Source: Streptomyces sp. NBC_00285 (GTDB lineage Bacteria > Actinomycetota > Actinomycetes > Streptomycetales > Streptomycetaceae). Taken from it: 64,000 bases of DNA. Shown here in pieces: positions 1 to 8,217 of this stretch (positions are counted from its first letter, which is position 1; the number at the start of each line of letters is the position of its first letter). The position numbers were made by a program, and so were the translations under genes. The stretch is taken from assembly GCF_036174265.1 (NCBI RefSeq), contig NZ_CP108055.1, forward strand, positions 7,998,001 through 8,062,000. Reading direction: 5' to 3'. Below the pieces are notes generated by a model. It saw only the letters and a list, made by a program, of their open reading frames with translations. It searched no databases and was not told the DNA's origin.

Positions 1-3000
1 CGCGCCATCATCGACGAGCACGGGCCGGACGCGGTCGCCTTCTACGTCTCCGGGCAGATGAGCCTCGAAGCCCAGTACCTGGCGAACAAGCTTGCCAAGG
101 GGTTCGTGCGCACCAACCAGATCGAGTCGAACTCACGGTTGTGCATGGCGAGCGCCGGCACCGGTTACAAACTGTCGCTCGGCGCGGACGGTCCGCCCGG
201 CTCCTACCAGGACTTCGACCGGGCCGACCTCTTCTTCGTCATCGGCTCCAACATGGCCGACTGCCACCCCATCCTCTTCCTGCGGATGATGGAACGGGTG
301 AAGTCGGCGGGCGCCAAGGTGATCGTCGTCGACCCGCGGCGCACCGCCACCGCGGCCAAGGCCGACCTGTTCCTGCAGATCAAGCCGGGCGCCGACCTCG
401 CGCTGCTGAACGGTCTGCTGCACCTGCTGCACACCGACGGCCGCACCGATCCCGAGTTCATCGCCGCCCACACCGAGGGCTGGGAGGCGATGCCCGAGTT
501 CCTCGCCGACTACACGCCCGCAGCCGTGGCCGAGATGACGGGCCTCGCCGAGGACGACATCCGGGAGGCGGCGCGGCTCATCGGAGCAGCCGGTGAGTGG
601 ATGAGCCTGTGGACCATGGGGCTCAACCAGTCCACGCACGGCACCTGGAACACCAACGCCCTGGTCAACCTGCACCTCGCCACCGGCACCATCTGCCGCC
701 CCGGCAGCGGCCCCTTCTCCCTCACCGGCCAGCCCAACGCCATGGGCGGCCGCGAGATGGGCTACATGGGCCCGGGCCTGCCCGGCCAGCGGTCCGTCCT
801 CGTCGACGACGAGCGGGCCTTCGTGGAGGAACTGTGGGAGCTGCCGCCGGACACCCTGCGCGCCGACGGCGTCGGCAAGGGCACCGTCGAGATGTTCCAG
901 AAGATGGCCGACGGCGAGATCAAGGCCTGCTGGATCGTCTGCACCAACCCGGTCGCCTCCGTCGCCAACCGCCGCACCGTCATCGAGGGCCTGGAGGCCG
1001 CCGAGTTCGTCATCACCCAGGACGTCTTCGCCGACACCGAGACCAACGCCTACGCCGACGTCGTGCTGCCGGGCGCGCTGTGGACGGAGGGTGAGGGCGT
1101 CTTCGTCAACAGCGAGCGCAACCTCACGCTGACCCCGGCGGTGACCGACCCGCCCGGAGAGGCGATGGCGGACTGGCGGATCATCGCGGCCGTCGCCCGC
1201 GAGATGGGGTACGAGAAGGGGTTCTCCTACGACAGCGCCGAGGACGTCTTCGAGGAGATCAAGCAGGCCTGGAACCCGAAGACGGGCTGGGACCTGCGCG
1301 GAGTCTCCTACGAGCGGCTCCGTGCGACGCCGGTGCAGTGGCCGGCCGCGAGCGAGGACGGGCCCGACCGGAACCCGATCCGGTACGTGGGGGAGGACGG
1401 TTCGCTGAGGTTCCCCACCGCGAGCGGGCGGGGCGTCTTCTACGCCCGGCCGCACATACCGGCGGCGGAGATGCCGGACGACGACTATCCGTTCGTCCTG
1501 AACACCGGGCGGCTTCAGCACCAGTGGCACACGCTGACGAAGACGGCGAAGGTGGCGAAGCTCAACAGGCTGAACCCGGGGCCCTTCGTGGAACTGCATC
1601 CGCGGGACGCCGACCTGTTGGGGATCGCGGAGGGGGACTCCGTGGAGGTGGCGTCCCGGCGCGGTCGGGCCGTGCTGCCCGCGGTCGTGACGGACCGGGT
1701 ACGGCCCGGGTGCTGCTTCGCGCCCTTTCACTGGAACGACCTCTTCGGGGAGTACCTGAGCGTCAACGCGGTGACGAGCGACGCGGTGGATCCGCTGTCG
1801 TTCCAGCCGGAGTTCAAGGTGTGCGCGGTGTCGCTGACGAAGGTGCCGACGCCGGTGACGGTCCGGACACCTGCGGTGGGGGCGGCGGGCGCGGTGCCTG
1901 GGGCCTCGGGGAGCGGGATGGACGGTGCCGGTTCCGGTGTCTCGGGGAGCGCGGTGGCCGGTGCGGGCGCGGATGCCGTGGCCGTGCCCGCCGCTGGGGC
2001 GGACCTGGCAGCCGCCGCCCCCGACGTCGCGGGCGTCGCGAGTGTCTTCGGCCTCGCTCCCGCGGCGCCGCCCGTCCTCACTGCGCAGGAGCGCCAGTAC
2101 CTGGTCGGCTTCCTCGCGGGCATACCCGCGGGCGCCCCGGGCGTGCCGGTGCTGCCCCCCGACGCGCCCTTCAGCCCCGAGCACGCCCTGTGGGTGAACG
2201 GCACACTCGCCGGGATGTACTCACGGGCGGCGCCCATACAGGCCCCGGCCACACAACTTCCGGCCGCGCACCCCCCGGTCACACAGTCCCCGGTCGGTGT
2301 GCTGCACCGTGAGGTCGTCATCCTGTGGGCCTCGCAGACCGGCAACGCCGAGGAGTTCGCCGCCGCCACCGCGGATCGGCTCACCACCGTCGGTCACAGC
2401 ACGTCCCTGGTCGGCATGGACCAGGCCGACCTCGGCGCGCTGCCGCCCGGTGCCGATCTGCTGCTGATCACCAGCACCTTCGGCGACGGCGACGCCCCCG
2501 ACAACGGCAGCGGCTTCTGGGACACCCTGGCTGCCCCCGGCACACCCCGCCTGGAGGGACGGCGGTACGCGGTGCTGGCCTTCGGCGACTCGTCGTACGG
2601 CGACTTCTGCGGGCACGGCCGCCGTCTCGACCAGCGTCTCGACGAGCTGGGCGCGCTGCGGCTGGCCCCGCGCACGGACTGCGAGCCGGACTTCGAGGAC
2701 GCGGCGCACGGATGGCTCGACGAGGTCCTGACGGCGCTGTCCGGCACCCCGGCCGCCGACGCCGTGACCCCGGCACCGCTCCAGGCGGCCCCGGCCCCCA
2801 CCGTGATCCGGACGGCCCCCGCCGCGGCGCCGCCCCGTGCGAAGAAGCCCGCCACCGTCCTTGCCCGCCTCACCGGCAACCGCCTGCTGAGCCTGCCCGG
2901 CGCCGGCAAGGAGGTCCGCAGGTTCACCTTCGACACCCGGGACAGCCGGACCCCGCTCCTGTACGAGGCGGGCGACGCCCTCGGCATCCTGCCGCTCAAC

Positions 3001-3966
3001 TCCGCGGAGCTGGTGGGGGAGTGGCTGGCAGTCACCGGGCTTGACGCCGGGGCCGTGGTGGACGTGAACGGCGTCGGCGAGATCCCCGTCGCCGAGGCGT
3101 TCCTGCGCCACCTCGACCTCACCAGGATCACCCCCGGCCTGCTCCGGTTCGTCGCCGAACGCACCCGTGACCCACGGGAGTTGAAGAAGCTCCTGCGCCC
3201 GGACAACAAAGACGAACTGGCCAAGTGGGGCTGGGGCCGTCAAGCCGTGGACGTCATCACGGAGTACGGCGTGACAGCCGGCCCGCAGGACTGGGCGAAG
3301 ACGCTCGGACGCCTCCAGCCGCGGCTGTACTCCATATCGTCCAGTCCGCTGACCGACCCCCACCTCGTCTCCCTGACCGTCTCCGTCGTGCGCTACGAGA
3401 ACCTGCACGGCAGGCCCAGGCAAGGAGTCTGCTCCCCCTTCCTCGCCGACGCCGCCGCGGACACCCCGGTGCCGGTCCATGTCCAGCGCTCCCCGCACTT
3501 CCGGCCGCCCGCCGACTCCGGCACACCCATGGTCATGGTCGGCCCCGGTACCGGCGTCGCCCCCTTCGTCGGTTTCCTGGAACAGCGCCGCGCTCTCGGT
3601 CACCGCGGCCCGAACTGGCTGTTCTTCGGCGAACAGCACAAGGCGACCGACTTCTACTACGAGGACGAGCTGAACGGCTTCCTCGCCGACGGCACACTCT
3701 CCCGCCTGGACACCGCCTTCTCCCGCGACCAGCGCGCCAAGGTCTACGTCCAGGACCGCATACGGGAACACGGGCCGCTGGTGTGGTCGTGGCTCCAGGA
3801 CGGCGCCCACTTCTACGTGTGCGGTGACGCCTCACGGATGGCGAAGGACGTCGACCAGGCACTCAGGGACATCGCGGTCCTGCACGGCGGCCTGGACCGG
3901 GCGGGCGCGGCGGCGTACGTGAAGCAACTCGCCGCCGAGAAGCGCTATGTGCGTGACATCTACTGA
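1..3966 (+). CDS. Nitrate reductase fused to CysJ-like flavoprotein reductase (5' partial)
   Basis: The frame is open from base 1, so the N-terminus (Fe-S and early molybdopterin part) lies outside the window. Bases 1 to about 1860 encode a molybdopterin oxidoreductase of the assimilatory nitrate reductase type, including its molybdopterin-dinucleotide-binding tail. An Ala/Gly-rich linker follows. A flavodoxin domain ([11 protein letters not shown] near base 2330) comes next, then an FAD/NADPH reductase module with RLYSISSSP near 3325, GPGTGVAPF near 3545 and YVCGD near 3815, ending in the CysJ-like tail KRYVRDIY. The inferred role is cytoplasmic NADPH-dependent reduction of nitrate, with electrons passed within one chain. 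Annotated relatives are called bifunctional nitrate reductase/sulfite reductase flavoprotein subunit alpha. The modABC operon at 33-36 kb would supply its metal. Confidence 0.9.
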   Translation, partial: RAIIDEHGPDAVAFYVSGQMSLEAQYLANKLAKGFVRTNQIESNSRLCMASAGTGYKLSLGADGPPGSYQDFDRADLFFVIGSNMADCHPILFLRMMERVKSAGAKVIVVDPRRTATAAKADLFLQIKPGADLALLNGLLHLLHTDGRTDPEFIAAHTEGWEAMPEFLADYTPAAVAEMTGLAEDDIREAARLIGAAGEWMSLWTMGLNQSTHGTWNTNALVNLHLATGTICRPGSGPFSLTGQPNAMGGREMGYMGPGLPGQRSVLVDDERAFVEELWELPPDTLRADGVGKGTVEMFQKMADGEIKACWIVCTNPVASVANRRTVIEGLEAAEFVITQDVFADTETNAYADVVLPGALWTEGEGVFVNSERNLTLTPAVTDPPGEAMADWRIIAAVAREMGYEKGFSYDSAEDVFEEIKQAWNPKTGWDLRGVSYERLRATPVQWPAASEDGPDRNPIRYVGEDGSLRFPTASGRGVFYARPHIPAAEMPDDDYPFVLNTGRLQHQWHTLTKTAKVAKLNRLNPGPFVELHPRDADLLGIAEGDSVEVASRRGRAVLPAVVTDRVRPGCCFAPFHWNDLFGEYLSVNAVTSDAVDPLSFQPEFKVCAVSLTKVPTPVTVRTPAVGAAGAVPGASGSGMDGAGSGVSGSAVAGAGADAVAVPAAGADLAAAAPDVAGVASVFGLAPAAPPVLTAQERQYLVGFLAGIPAGAPGVPVLPPDAPFSPEHALWVNGTLAGMYSRAAPIQAPATQLPAAHPPVTQSPVGVLHREVVILWASQTGNAEEFAAATADRLTTVGHSTSLVGMDQADLGALPPGADLLLITSTFGDGDAPDNGSGFWDTLAAPGTPRLEGRRYAVLAFGDSSYGDFCGHGRRLDQRLDELGALRLAPRTDCEPDFEDAAHGWLDEVLTALSGTPAADAVTPAPLQAAPAPTVIRTAPAAAPPRAKKPATVLARLTGNRLLSLPGAGKEVRRFTFDTRDSRTPLLYEAGDALGILPLNSAELVGEWLAVTGLDAGAVVDVNGVGEIPVAEAFLRHLDLTRITPGLLRFVAERTRDPRELKKLLRPDNKDELAKWGWGRQAVDVITEYGVTAGPQDWAKTLGRLQPRLYSISSSPLTDPHLVSLTVSVVRYENLHGRPRQGVCSPFLADAAADTPVPVHVQRSPHFRPPADSGTPMVMVGPGTGVAPFVGFLEQRRALGHRGPNWLFFGEQHKATDFYYEDELNGFLADGTLSRLDTAFSRDQRAKVYVQDRIREHGPLVWSWLQDGAHFYVCGDASRMAKDVDQALRDIAVLHGGLDRAGAAAYVKQLAAEKRYVRDIY

Positions 3967-4014
3967 CCGAACCAGTGGGCGGGGCGCCACCCACACGTGC
4001 AAGTATCTGTCGCC

Positions 4015-4593
4015 ATGAGGGCGTCCCCTGTGGTCCGGAGCCTGCGCGCGGCGGTGTTCGCCGCGCTCTGTGTGCTGCTGGCTTCCGGAGGACACGCGCT
4101 GGCTACCGGGATGGCGCCGCCGGTGTGGGCCCAGGGCGCCGGATTCGTGCCGGTGTTCGCGGCCGGCTGGCTGCTCGGCGGCCGGGAACGGTCGCTCGGA
4201 GCCATCGGCGGGGCGACCCTCGTCTCCCAGGGCGGACTGCACCTGGCCTTCGGCGCGGCACGACCGCACACGGTGATGGTCATGCACGGCATGCGCATGT
4301 CCCACTCCCATGTGCACGCCCTGACCCCGCACGCCACCGCAGCCCACGTCTCGGCCGCCGTCCTGCTGACCTGGTGGCTGCGGCGCGGCGAGGCCGCCCT
4401 GTGGTCGCTCCTGCGCCGGGCCGTCGCCCTGGTCCCCGGGCTCGTGGCCTGGTGGCGCGGGTATGGCGAGCCCCTCGCGCCGGGCTCCGTGCGGCCGGTC
4501 ACCGAGAAGAACCCCCACGCACTCCGCCGCCTCCTGCTGCGGCACTCGGTCCACCGACGCGGACCACCCACCCGGATCCCGTACGCGCTCTGA
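4015..4593 (+). CDS. Met/His-rich integral membrane protein
   Basis: About 192 residues with four or so hydrophobic segments. Between segments 3 and 4 there is a loop rich in Met and His (VMVMHGMRMSHSHVH) of the kind that can bind copper. It is a paralogue of the protein at 5417-6058: both begin with a VRAAVFAALCVLLA-like helix and keep the same topology and tail composition. It lies 48 bp after the reductase gene and just before the YcnI-like gene. A copper-related role is inferred from the loop and the neighbour only. I chose the ATG at 4015 over an upstream in-frame start because the hydrophobic helix begins shortly after it. Confidence 0.75.
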   Translation: MRASPVVRSLRAAVFAALCVLLASGGHALATGMAPPVWAQGAGFVPVFAAGWLLGGRERSLGAIGGATLVSQGGLHLAFGAARPHTVMVMHGMRMSHSHVHALTPHATAAHVSAAVLLTWWLRRGEAALWSLLRRAVALVPGLVAWWRGYGEPLAPGSVRPVTEKNPHALRRLLLRHSVHRRGPPTRIPYAL

Positions 4594-4633
4594 CCCCCTC
4601 ACCCCTTTTCTTCGGTACGGAGATCCCTCACCC

Positions 4634-5350
4634 ATGTCCTCAGCACACACCCTCCTGCGCCGCGCCGGCCTCGGCAGCGCGCTCGCCGCCGCCACCGTCC
4701 TCACCGCAGCGGGCGTCGCCTCCGCACACGTCACCGTCCACCCGGACAGCTACGCCAAGGGCGCCACCGACGGCGCGCTGACTTTCCGCGTGCCCGACGA
4801 GAGCGACACCGCGAGCACCACGAAGGTCCAGCTGTTCCTGCCGACCGACCACCCCCTGCTGGGCGTGCTCGTCTCCCCGCACGACGGCTGGACCGCCAAG
4901 GTCACCGACACCAAACTCAAGACGCCGGTCAAGACGGACGACGGCACGATCACCGACGCGGTCTCCGAGATCACCTGGACCGGCGGGAAGATCGGCCCCG
5001 GCCAGTACGAGGACTTCGACGTCGCCTTCGGTCAACTGCCCGACGACACGGCCCAGTTGTCCTTCAAGACGCTCCAGACCTACTCCGACGGCAAGATCGT
5101 CCGCTGGATCGAGGAGGCCGCGTCCGGCGACGACGAGCCGGAGAACCCGGCGCCGGTCCTCAAACTCACGGCGGCCGACACCACGTCCGTCACCACCTCC
5201 AAGGAGGCGTCGAAGACCCCGGCCGCCACCACCAAGGCGTCGGCGAGCGACTCCACCGCGCGCGGCCTCGGCGTCGCCGGGCTGGTCGTCGGCGTGCTCG
5301 GCCTCGCGGCCGGGGCCTTCGCCGTCGTACGGAACCGCCGTACGCAGTGA
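4634..5350 (+). CDS. YcnI family (DUF1775) copper-associated exported protein
   Basis: About 238 residues. A signal peptide ends in ...GVASAHVTVHPDSY, so the mature protein would begin with the conserved His seen in YcnI proteins, where it takes part in copper binding. A beta-rich DUF1775 domain covers roughly residues 35-175. It is followed by a Thr/Ala/Ser-rich linker and a C-terminal transmembrane helix with a basic tail (RNRRTQ), so the protein should be membrane-anchored and face outside. The ATG at 4634 immediately precedes the signal peptide. The flanking Met/His-rich membrane proteins support a metal-handling role, which is inference. Confidence 0.9.
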   Translation: MSSAHTLLRRAGLGSALAAATVLTAAGVASAHVTVHPDSYAKGATDGALTFRVPDESDTASTTKVQLFLPTDHPLLGVLVSPHDGWTAKVTDTKLKTPVKTDDGTITDAVSEITWTGGKIGPGQYEDFDVAFGQLPDDTAQLSFKTLQTYSDGKIVRWIEEAASGDDEPENPAPVLKLTAADTTSVTTSKEASKTPAATTKASASDSTARGLGVAGLVVGVLGLAAGAFAVVRNRRTQ

Positions 5351-5356
5351 GGAAGT

Positions 5357-5382
5357 ACCTGTGGATTTACGTACCCACAGGT
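5357..5382. promoter_or_regulatory. 8-bp inverted repeat between ycnI-like gene and next membrane gene
   Basis: The arms ACCTGTGG and CCACAGGT are perfectly complementary and separated by 10 bases. The repeat starts just after the stop codon at 5350 and lies 35 bp before the ATG at 5417. It is too weak and lacks the T-run of a good terminator, so an operator is at least as likely. The regulator is unknown. Confidence 0.4.
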
Positions 5383-5416
5383 GACTTCCGGTGCCCGGAT
5401 GGAAGGATGAGGCGCC

Positions 5417-6058
5417 ATGACAGCAGGGTGGGGTTCGCGCACGGTACGGGCCGCGGTGTTCGCGGCCGTCTGTGTGCTGCTCGCCGCCCTGGGCCACGTC
5501 CTCATGTCCGGCACCCATGTGCCGGGCTGGACACTGGCCGCCGCCCTGGTCGTGACCGGGTGCGCCGGCTGGTGTCTGGCCGGCCGTGAACGCGGGCTGC
5601 CGCTGATCGTGGCCGTCGTCGTCGCCGCCCAGACGGCCCTCCACTCGGCGTTCTCCCTCGCCCAGCCCACATCGGCGGGGCAGGACATGGGCGCGATGCA
5701 CATGGAGTCCATGCACACGAGCGGCGTGGACTCCATGGACGCGGCTCAGTTGGGGACCTCGTCGGGTGTCGGCGCGCTCTCGTACTGGCTGCCCTTCGGC
5801 ATGTACGCCGCCCACCTGCTCGCCGCGCTCCTCACCGGCCTCTGGCTGGCGTACGGCGAGCGGGCCGCGTTCCGCATCCTGCGGGCCGTGGCCGGGTGGC
5901 TGGTCGCCCCGCTGAGGCTGTTGTTCGCCCTGCCCGCCACCCCGCACCGCCCGCGTCTGCGGGTGCGCCGCGCCCGTTCGACGCGGGGGCCGCGGCTTCT
6001 CCTTCTCCCCCACGCGATCACCCATCGGGGACCGCCCCCGGGGACCGCTGTCGCCTGA
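5417..6058 (+). CDS. Met/His-rich integral membrane protein (paralogue of 4015-4593)
   Basis: About 213 residues, with N-terminal helices, then a Met/His-rich segment (GQDMGAMHMESMHTSG), two further helices and a basic C-terminus. The start and topology match the protein at 4015-4593, so the two paralogues bracket the YcnI-like gene. Metal coordination by the Met/His loop is plausible but not shown. The start ATG follows GGATGAGG. It is probably co-regulated with the upstream genes. Confidence 0.75.
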   Translation: MTAGWGSRTVRAAVFAAVCVLLAALGHVLMSGTHVPGWTLAAALVVTGCAGWCLAGRERGLPLIVAVVVAAQTALHSAFSLAQPTSAGQDMGAMHMESMHTSGVDSMDAAQLGTSSGVGALSYWLPFGMYAAHLLAALLTGLWLAYGERAAFRILRAVAGWLVAPLRLLFALPATPHRPRLRVRRARSTRGPRLLLLPHAITHRGPPPGTAVA

Positions 6059-6113
6059 CGACAGACGGCACCCCGAGGCAGCCCCTGCGCGCCTCGGGCC
6101 CGGTCGTACACCC

Positions 6114-6188
6114 ACCTGTGCCCACCGCACCTGTGCTCACTGCACACGTGCGTACTGCACACGTGCTCACCGCACATGTGGTCGCCGT
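6114..6188. repeat. Five tandem copies of a 15-bp unit upstream of the ECF sigma gene
   Basis: Units start at 6114, 6129, 6144, 6159 and 6174 and follow the pattern ACaygTGcycaCyGC. Several contain CACGTG or near-CACGTG cores. The array sits in the 211-bp gap between the membrane protein and the sigma factor gene. A helical-phase array of protein-binding sites is possible, as is simple repeat expansion. Confidence 0.7.
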
Positions 6189-6269
6189 ACGGCCGTCTCC
6201 CCTCACCGGGCCGCCGCGCACCCCTGTGCGCCGGAGTGGCCCGGATCACGGCTCACCCGAGGACACCTG

Positions 6270-6854
6270 GTGATCACTTCCGCCCCGCCCGCACCGGCCG
6301 ACCCCCGCAGCAAACGGGAGTCCGCCGACGCCTCCGCGACCGCCTGGGCGCTCGCCGCCCGCGCCGGTGACGCCGTCGCCGTCGACCACTTCGTGCGCGC
6401 CCTGCACCGTGACGTCCTGCGCTATGTCTCCTACCTGAGTGCCGACCCCCAGGCGGTGGACGATCTGGCCCAGGAGACGTTCCTGCGGGCGCTCGGCAGC
6501 CTGCACCGGTTCGAGGGGCGTTGCTCGGCGCGGTCCTGGCTGCTGTCCATCGCCCGCCGGGCGGTGATCGACGGCTTCCGGCACGCGGCCGCACGGCCCC
6601 GCCGGTACGACGGTTCGGACTGGCAGACCGCCGCCGAGCGGGCCCAGCCGCGGGGTGTGCCCGGCTTCGACGACGGGATAGCGCTGCTCGATCTGCTCGG
6701 CGCGTTGTCCGACGAGCGGCGTGAGGCGTTCGAGCTGACGCAGATGCTGGGGTTGTCGTACGAGGAGGCGGCTGCGGTGAGCGGTTGTCCTGTGGGGACG
6801 GTTCGGTCTCGGGTGGCGCGGGCCAGGGCGGTGCTCATGGAGCTGGTGGTCTGA
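6270..6854 (+). CDS. ECF-family RNA polymerase sigma factor
   Basis: About 194 residues. Region 2 is visible as DVLRYVSYLSADPQAVDDLAQETFLRAL (written here as one stretch only to residue 20: DVLRYVSYLSADPQ, then AVDDLAQETFLRAL), and region 4 as YEEAAAVSGCPVGTVRSRVA. It would direct core polymerase to a dedicated promoter set. No anti-sigma gene is adjacent. The GTG start at 6270 is preceded by GAGGA with good spacing. It follows the YcnI/membrane-protein genes on the same strand, so these may be its targets or share its signal. That link is inference. Confidence 0.9.
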   Translation: MITSAPPAPADPRSKRESADASATAWALAARAGDAVAVDHFVRALHRDVLRYVSYLSADPQAVDDLAQETFLRALGSLHRFEGRCSARSWLLSIARRAVIDGFRHAAARPRRYDGSDWQTAAERAQPRGVPGFDDGIALLDLLGALSDERREAFELTQMLGLSYEEAAAVSGCPVGTVRSRVARARAVLMELVV

Positions 6855-7085
6855 GCGCGCCTGGGCAGGGTGCCGCTCGGCGTGCAACACGGTGACCGGC
6901 GTCGACCCGCCCGCGCAGCGCGCGTACCGGGGCCGCCGTGTCCGACGGGGGGTGCGCCAGGCCGTCGTACGACACGAACGGGCAGGCCGGATCCCCGTGA
7001 ACCCACTCCTTCGGAGCCGGCGCGGTCACCGGGTTCGTTACGGCCGTAGCTGTAGCCGTAGATCTGCCCGCAACCGCCCCGGTGA

Positions 7086-7565
7086 CTACTCCGGCTTCGC
7101 CTCCACGGCGAGGTCCGGCATCAGCGCGCACAGCGCCATGCGCTGGTCGGGCCCCATGAAGCGGGCCAGCGCCTCCTTGACCGTCGCGGCGAGGGTGCTG
7201 GAGGACTCCTCCAGCAGGAGTCGGCCCTTCTCGGTGAGGGTCACCTCGACGCCCCGCTTGTCGCCGCACACCGACTTGCGGGTGACGAGGCCGGCGTGCT
7301 GGAGGCAGGCGATCTGGTAGGTGAGCCGGGTCTTGGGGCGGCCGAGGAGTTCCGCGATCTTCGTCATGCGCACACCGGCCGCGGGCCGCGCGCCCAGCAG
7401 GCACAGCACCAGGAACTCGTCGTGCGAGACGTCCAGCCCTTCCTTGACGACGGAGCGCAGCTCCTGTTCCACGGCGCCCGTCGCGGCCAGCAGCAGCATC
7501 CAGGCGTGCAGCTCGGGCGGCAGGATCCCGTCGGACAGGGAGGGACATTCGGACTGGTCGGACAT
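7086..7565 (-). CDS. MarR family transcriptional regulator
   Basis: About 159 residues with the winged-helix core of MarR proteins: HDEFLVLCLL, VRMTKIAELLGRPKTRLTYQI (recognition part MTKIAELLGRPKTRL), and the wing CGDKRGVEVTLTEKG. A single Cys next to the wing could be redox-sensitive, but this is not the usual OhrR position. The gene is divergent from the YceI gene, and the shared intergenic region carries two copies of a TCCAAATTTGGA-like palindrome. It probably represses itself and yceI. Confidence 0.92.
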   Translation of the reverse strand: MSDQSECPSLSDGILPPELHAWMLLLAATGAVEQELRSVVKEGLDVSHDEFLVLCLLGARPAAGVRMTKIAELLGRPKTRLTYQIACLQHAGLVTRKSVCGDKRGVEVTLTEKGRLLLEESSSTLAATVKEALARFMGPDQRMALCALMPDLAVEAKPE

Positions 7566-7585
7566 GAATTCAAGTGTAGCTGTTG

Positions 7586-7630
7586 TTCAAATTTGGAGTA
7601 TGGGCTAGCGTGATGTCATCCAAATTTGGA
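7586..7630. promoter_or_regulatory. Paired palindromic operator between marR and yceI
   Basis: TCCAAATTTGGA at 7619-7630 is a perfect 12-bp palindrome. TTCAAATTTGGA at 7586-7597 differs by one base. Their centres are 33 bp apart, about three helical turns, in an AT-rich island between divergent genes. This is the expected geometry for two MarR dimers on one DNA face. Confidence 0.75.
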
Positions 7631-7697
7631 CTACAGAGATACAGCAGTCCATGAGCGCGTCCCGCGTCCCCATGCACGTCCCCAGGAGTGAGAGACC

Positions 7698-8213
7698 ATG
7701 ACCGTCGCCGTCGAAACCGGAACCTGGCAGCTCGACCGGACCGCCACCACCGTCGCCCTGAAGCACAAGACGATGTGGGGCCTGGTCACGGTGAAGGGCG
7801 CCTTCACCACCGTGGACGGTCAGGGCGAGGTGCGGGCCGACGGATCCGCCGTCGGCACCCTGACCCTCGACGCCGCCTCCCTCGACACCAAGAACGCCAA
7901 GCGCGACGAGCACCTGCGCGGGGCCGACTTCTTCGACGTCGCGAACCACCCCGAGATCACCTTCGCGGTGCGCAGCGCCGAGCTCCGGGACGGCGACCAG
8001 GTGCATGTGATCGGCCAGCTCACCGTGCGCGGCATCAGTCGCCCCCAGTCCTTCACCGGGCGGCTCGGCGAGGCGAGCGCGGACGCGGTCACGGTGAACG
8101 CCGAGTTCTCGGTGGACCGCGACCACTTCGGCCTCGGCTGGAACCAGCTGGGCATGATCCGCGGCCTGACCACGGTCACCGCCGCGCTCCGCTTCAAGCG
8201 GTCGGCGGCCTGA
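7698..8213 (+). CDS. YceI family protein
   Basis: About 171 residues, the usual length for a YceI lipocalin-like beta-barrel, which binds isoprenoid-type lipids in known members. Typical motifs are visible: WQLDRTATTVALKHKTMWG at the N-terminus, HLRGADFFDVANHPEITF in the middle and FSVDRDHFGLGWN near the end. There is no signal peptide, so it is probably cytoplasmic. The ATG at 7698 follows AGGAGTGAGAG. MarR-YceI pairs are common in actinomycetes and usually answer oxidative or lipophilic stress. The signal here is unknown. Confidence 0.93.
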   Translation: MTVAVETGTWQLDRTATTVALKHKTMWGLVTVKGAFTTVDGQGEVRADGSAVGTLTLDAASLDTKNAKRDEHLRGADFFDVANHPEITFAVRSAELRDGDQVHVIGQLTVRGISRPQSFTGRLGEASADAVTVNAEFSVDRDHFGLGWNQLGMIRGLTTVTAALRFKRSAA

Positions 8214-8217
8214 CCCG

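Noticed and set aside
133..2184. Very long open frame on the minus strand under the nitrate reductase gene
   Set aside because: Arg/Gly/Val-rich composition typical of antisense frames in high-GC DNA; no domain and full overlap with a clear enzyme.
4593..4633. Rho-independent terminator before the YcnI gene
   Set aside because: Short T-runs occur, but no stem long enough to support a terminator was found.
6114..6188. Possible CRISPR array
   Set aside because: Units are contiguous 15-bp repeats without unique spacers, and no cas genes are nearby. The same holds for the repeats at 12.8-13.3 kb.
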